This document shows, piece after piece, positions 48,587 to 51,168 of a stretch of 51,168 nt of DNA (positions within the stretch are counted from its first letter, which is position 1; the number at the start of each line of letters is the position of its first letter). The stretch comes from Bacteroidales bacterium (GTDB lineage: Bacteria > Bacteroidota > Bacteroidia > Bacteroidales > F082): positions 1-51,168 of the forward strand of contig JABFQW010000050.1 of the NCBI GenBank assembly GCA_013141455.1, given 5' to 3'. Position numbers and translations under genes: made by a program. The notes below the pieces were generated by a model. That model had not been told where the DNA came from. It did no database searches and saw nothing but the letters and a program-made list of their open reading frames with translations.

Positions 48587-49648
48587 TCAATTATTCAGTG
48601 AATTATAATAGGTCAAACTTTCCAAAACGATTTCACTACCCACATTCACATCCCAAACCGCTTCGCCTGGCCGGTTGATCAGAACAAATTTTAATTGACC
48701 TGAACTATTTTTTTTATCCAACATCATTCGATTAAGAATTTCGTTCCTGTTTTTAAAAATGTAGGACAAATAAGCGAAATGACTATTATAAAAATCGATG
48801 TAATCGAGTAACACGTTGGTATTCAAATTTCTGAGTTTAACTGAAAGCCAAAGTTCGCAAAGCAGACCAACCGCAATGGCCTCACCGTGCAATATATCTA
48901 TTTCGTGGCTAAGGGCGAACGATTCGATGGCATGTCCAACGGTATGGCCAAAATTCAACACTTTACGATATCCGGCCTCTTTTGGATCCTCAGAAGTAAT
49001 CCCAAGTTTCGCATCAACACATAGATGAATCAGATCATCATACAAAACAGGCCCGCTATTTTTAAGTTTACCGAGTATTTCGGGATTGGAGATAAATCCA
49101 TACTTAACCACTTCGGCCAATCCGGCATTTACCTGCCGCAAATTTAAAGTTTCAATAAATTCACTTAATATCAAAACCCGTTGGGCTTGATAAAATGAAC
49201 CGATATGGTTTTTATAATCTAAAAAATCGAAGCCTGTTTTACCTCCGATAGCTGCATCTACCATGGCAAGCAATGTTGTCGGCACATGTACGGTATCAAT
49301 TCCACGGTTATAGCATGAAGCGGCAAAACCACCCAAATCGCACAAAATACCACCACCCAGATTAACAATGATTGAATTTCTATCAGCACCTGCGTGGGTG
49401 AGTTGACTCCAAATTTTAACTATAGTATCAAAACTTTTATATTTTTCGCCCGACTGAATTTCGATGATAGTGAAACTTAAACTGCTTAAGTCACAGATTT
49501 TAATGAGAAATGGAAGACAATACATACGAGTATTTTCGTCAACCATGATAAAAACTTTTCGATTGGATGCAATACATGAGGCTATATAATGATGCAGTTC
49601 ATTGCTGGCCTCCCGTCCAAAAAAAACGCTTTCATTTTGATTAATCAT
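48587..49648 (-). CDS. aroB: 3-dehydroquinate synthase
   Basis: A 353-residue NAD-dependent enzyme that forms the first carbocyclic ring of the shikimate pathway. GGGILCDLGGFAA (NAD-binding), VPTTLLAMVDAAIGGKTG, AEVVKYG and HTVGHAIES with HGEAIAVG (metal-binding Glu and His) are in place. Length normal. It is the second gene after ald on the strand, 38 bases apart, and directly precedes aroA. Confidence 0.96.
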   Translation of the reverse strand: MINQNESVFFGREASNELHHYIASCIASNRKVFIMVDENTRMYCLPFLIKICDLSSLSFTIIEIQSGEKYKSFDTIVKIWSQLTHAGADRNSIIVNLGGGILCDLGGFAASCYNRGIDTVHVPTTLLAMVDAAIGGKTGFDFLDYKNHIGSFYQAQRVLILSEFIETLNLRQVNAGLAEVVKYGFISNPEILGKLKNSGPVLYDDLIHLCVDAKLGITSEDPKEAGYRKVLNFGHTVGHAIESFALSHEIDILHGEAIAVGLLCELWLSVKLRNLNTNVLLDYIDFYNSHFAYLSYIFKNRNEILNRMMLDKKNSSGQLKFVLINRPGEAVWDVNVGSEIVLESLTYYNSLNN

Positions 49649-49686
49649 CAGAATTTCAGTAATTTAAATGGATACTTGATGGATTT

Positions 49687-50907
49687 TTAAAAAAAAGCCG
49701 CCATCATCAGATCGATATGTTGAAAAGGAAGATCATATAGATTGCTGATTTGCTGATTGGTGATTTTTCCATTAAATACATAAACGCCTTTCCGCATCGG
49801 CAGGTTGATTCGTAACAGGTTTTCGAGGCTGCCGGCTTCACCCATCTCAAGCAGCAATGGTGCAAAAAAATTACTAAAAGAATAAGCGGCTGTTCGTGGA
49901 ACTTTTGAAGCAATATTTGGAACACAATAATGCGTTACACCATATTGCTGATACACAGGGTTCAGATGTGTGGTTGGTCGTGAAGTCTCAAAACAACCTC
50001 CCTGATCGATACTAACATCAATGATTACAGAACCCGCCTTCATTTTTTTAACCATTTCGGCGCTGATAATACAGGGTGAAACACCGTTGGGAGAATGTTT
50101 GGCAGCTATGACTACATCCGCTGTTTTAAGAGCCTGCTCAAGTATTAATGGCTCCATAATTGAAGTATATAAGCGCAAACCAAGGTTATTCTGTAACGAC
50201 CTTAATTTGTACATCGAATTGTCGAAGACCTTTACAACGGCGCCCATTCCATTTGCGGCACGAATAGCATATTCAGCCACGGTTCCGGCACCAATAATCA
50301 CAACTTCGGTAGGCGTAACACCCGGAAAACCTCCCAACATCACGCCCTTTCCATACAAAGGATGACATAAATATTCAGCAGCAACCAACATAGCTGCATT
50401 ACCGATAATCTCGCTCATTGATCTCACTAAAGGTAAGGCACCAGTTTTATCCTGAATATTCTCAAACGCGATCGAATTGGTTCTTTTGGCAATAAGTTGC
50501 GTAAAATAATCCATGTCGCGGGTAGGAAGTTGTAAAACAGAAATAAGCGTTTTTTGCCTTCCGAGCATTTCAATCTCCAATTGATCAGGCGGGGCAATTT
50601 TCAGGACGATATCGGTTGTAAATGGTGTTGCACGGTCAGTTACCACCTCAGCACCTGCCTCAGCAAACTCATAATCAGTAAAATGTGCATTATCACCGGC
50701 ATGTTCTTCAATTACTACCCTATGACCGTTTCCGACCAATAACCGAACAGCATCAGGAACCAACGCGATTCGGTTTTCATTGGGTGAAACCTCACGCGGA
50801 ATGCCAATCGATAAACTGTTTTTTCGATTTTTTACCTCAAGCATCTCTTCTTGCGGAAGCAATGATCCCTCGGCCTGAAACCTGATATTTTGTGAACCCT
50901 CAGCCAT
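49687..50907 (-). CDS. ald: Alanine dehydrogenase
   Basis: A 406-residue NAD-dependent L-alanine dehydrogenase that interconverts alanine and pyruvate plus ammonia. IGIPREVSPNENRIALVP is the family start, VVIEEHAGDNAHF and QDKTGALPLVRSMSEI are substrate blocks, VIIGAGTVAEYAIRAANGMGA is the Rossmann loop, and SIDQGGCFETSRPTTH is the family catalytic region. The first 32 residues before the domain are longer than in many homologs but occur in Bacteroidota. It follows tsaE by 13 bases on the same strand. Pathway: nitrogen and alanine metabolism. Confidence 0.9.
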   Translation of the reverse strand: MAEGSQNIRFQAEGSLLPQEEMLEVKNRKNSLSIGIPREVSPNENRIALVPDAVRLLVGNGHRVVIEEHAGDNAHFTDYEFAEAGAEVVTDRATPFTTDIVLKIAPPDQLEIEMLGRQKTLISVLQLPTRDMDYFTQLIAKRTNSIAFENIQDKTGALPLVRSMSEIIGNAAMLVAAEYLCHPLYGKGVMLGGFPGVTPTEVVIIGAGTVAEYAIRAANGMGAVVKVFDNSMYKLRSLQNNLGLRLYTSIMEPLILEQALKTADVVIAAKHSPNGVSPCIISAEMVKKMKAGSVIIDVSIDQGGCFETSRPTTHLNPVYQQYGVTHYCVPNIASKVPRTAAYSFSNFFAPLLLEMGEAGSLENLLRINLPMRKGVYVFNGKITNQQISNLYDLPFQHIDLMMAAFF

Positions 50908-50920
50908 TAAATACTGGTAT

Positions 50921-51168
50921 TTAGTGGTTTATAATTTCCAATGTAATTTTCCTTTGTTCGTTCATGTCATCGGTAATAATTACAATTTTTACGTAGTTCT
51001 CGGGTAAAAGTTGCTCAATTTTTTCGGGCCATTCTATTAAACATAAATTTCCTCCAAAAAAGTAATTTTCATAGCCAATATCATACGCCTCTTCCACTTT
51101 GGTTATCCTATAAAAATCAAAATGAAATATAGACTCATTTTCGAGCGTAACATATTCATTTACAATAG
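50921..51168 (-). CDS. tsaE: tRNA t6A synthesis ATPase TsaE, 3' part
   Basis: The frame runs off the right edge of the window, so only the C-terminal 81 residues are seen. FHFDFYRITKVEEAYDIGYENYF and LIEWPEKIEQLLPENYVKI are typical for TsaE (YjeE), the ATPase that resets the TsaBD complex in t6A synthesis. Here the first motif has FDFYR in place of the common FDLYR. The Walker A part lies outside the window. tsaD is also in this window, about 7.5 kb away. Confidence 0.9.
   Translation of the reverse strand, partial: IVNEYVTLENESIFHFDFYRITKVEEAYDIGYENYFFGGNLCLIEWPEKIEQLLPENYVKIVIITDDMNEQRKITLEIINH

Noticed and set aside
1-51168. tRNA, rRNA, riboswitch or origin of replication
   Set aside because: No cloverleaf, conserved rRNA segment or known riboswitch core was seen in the gaps on reading; small RNAs cannot be excluded without a covariance search.

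Overview
The window looks like a chromosomal segment of a Bacteroidota bacterium, most likely of a Bacteroidales-like lineage. Evidence: proteins with type IX secretion (T9SS) sorting tails, a PorE-like OmpA protein, TamB, tricorn-type protease, a DUF6261 protein, and promoters of the Bacteroidota type (TTTG - about 20 nt - TAnnTTTG). No rRNA, tRNA, CRISPR array or intact insertion sequence was seen. All calls come from reading the sequence and remembered family motifs; no search was run.

Layout. (1) 1-7.5 kb, core: the end of an outer-membrane barrel gene plus an FMN-binding protein on +; then on - the run ffh, folD, an exported protein and queE, followed by a PorE-like protein. (2) About 7.5-30.3 kb, an accessory island, visibly richer in A/T. 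It holds mostly small, unrelated minus-strand genes: MORN, DUF1801, AraC, NTF2-fold immunity-like, a GNAT gene split by a stop codon, a YhcG nuclease, an Abi/HEPN-type protein, a NACHT ATPase next to a 47-residue helical-repeat protein, a TPM protein and an LRR surface protein, plus a piece of an IS91-type transposase. (3) 30.3-42.3 kb, core, minus strand: tamB, a T9SS-tail protein, an AddA/RecB-like helicase-nuclease and a tricorn-like protease, closely spaced. (4) 42.4-51.2 kb, core: tsaD (+), tpx, a heavy-metal-binding domain protein, a DUF3298-like protein, a LutA-like protein, aroA, aroB, alanine dehydrogenase and the end of tsaE.

The island has a clear architecture. At least four families of long dispersed repeats sit in fixed positions relative to the genes. 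Family A (7 copies) and B (2 copies) lie just after stop codons. Family C (3 copies) lies just upstream of genes, and every copy carries the same promoter (TTTG-N20-TACATTTG) followed by a short leader reading frame. Family D (2 copies) follows the stop codon of two genes whose 5' side is a C copy. Thus two unrelated secreted-protein genes (17597-18037 and 28055-29761) are each held between a C element and a D element, like cargo in a common expression cassette. No integrase is present in the window.

Next to one C copy is a 41-bp tandem array (8 units plus a part). Most units contain a small inverted repeat (TTGCA-N8-TGCAA). The array lies between the C1 promoter, firing left, and a promoter for the DUF6261 gene, firing right. 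The DUF6261 terminator hairpin recurs beyond the C3 copy without array or gene, which suggests a decayed second module. This C/array/DUF6261 arrangement and the NACHT/helical-repeat operon are the best candidates for undescribed systems here.
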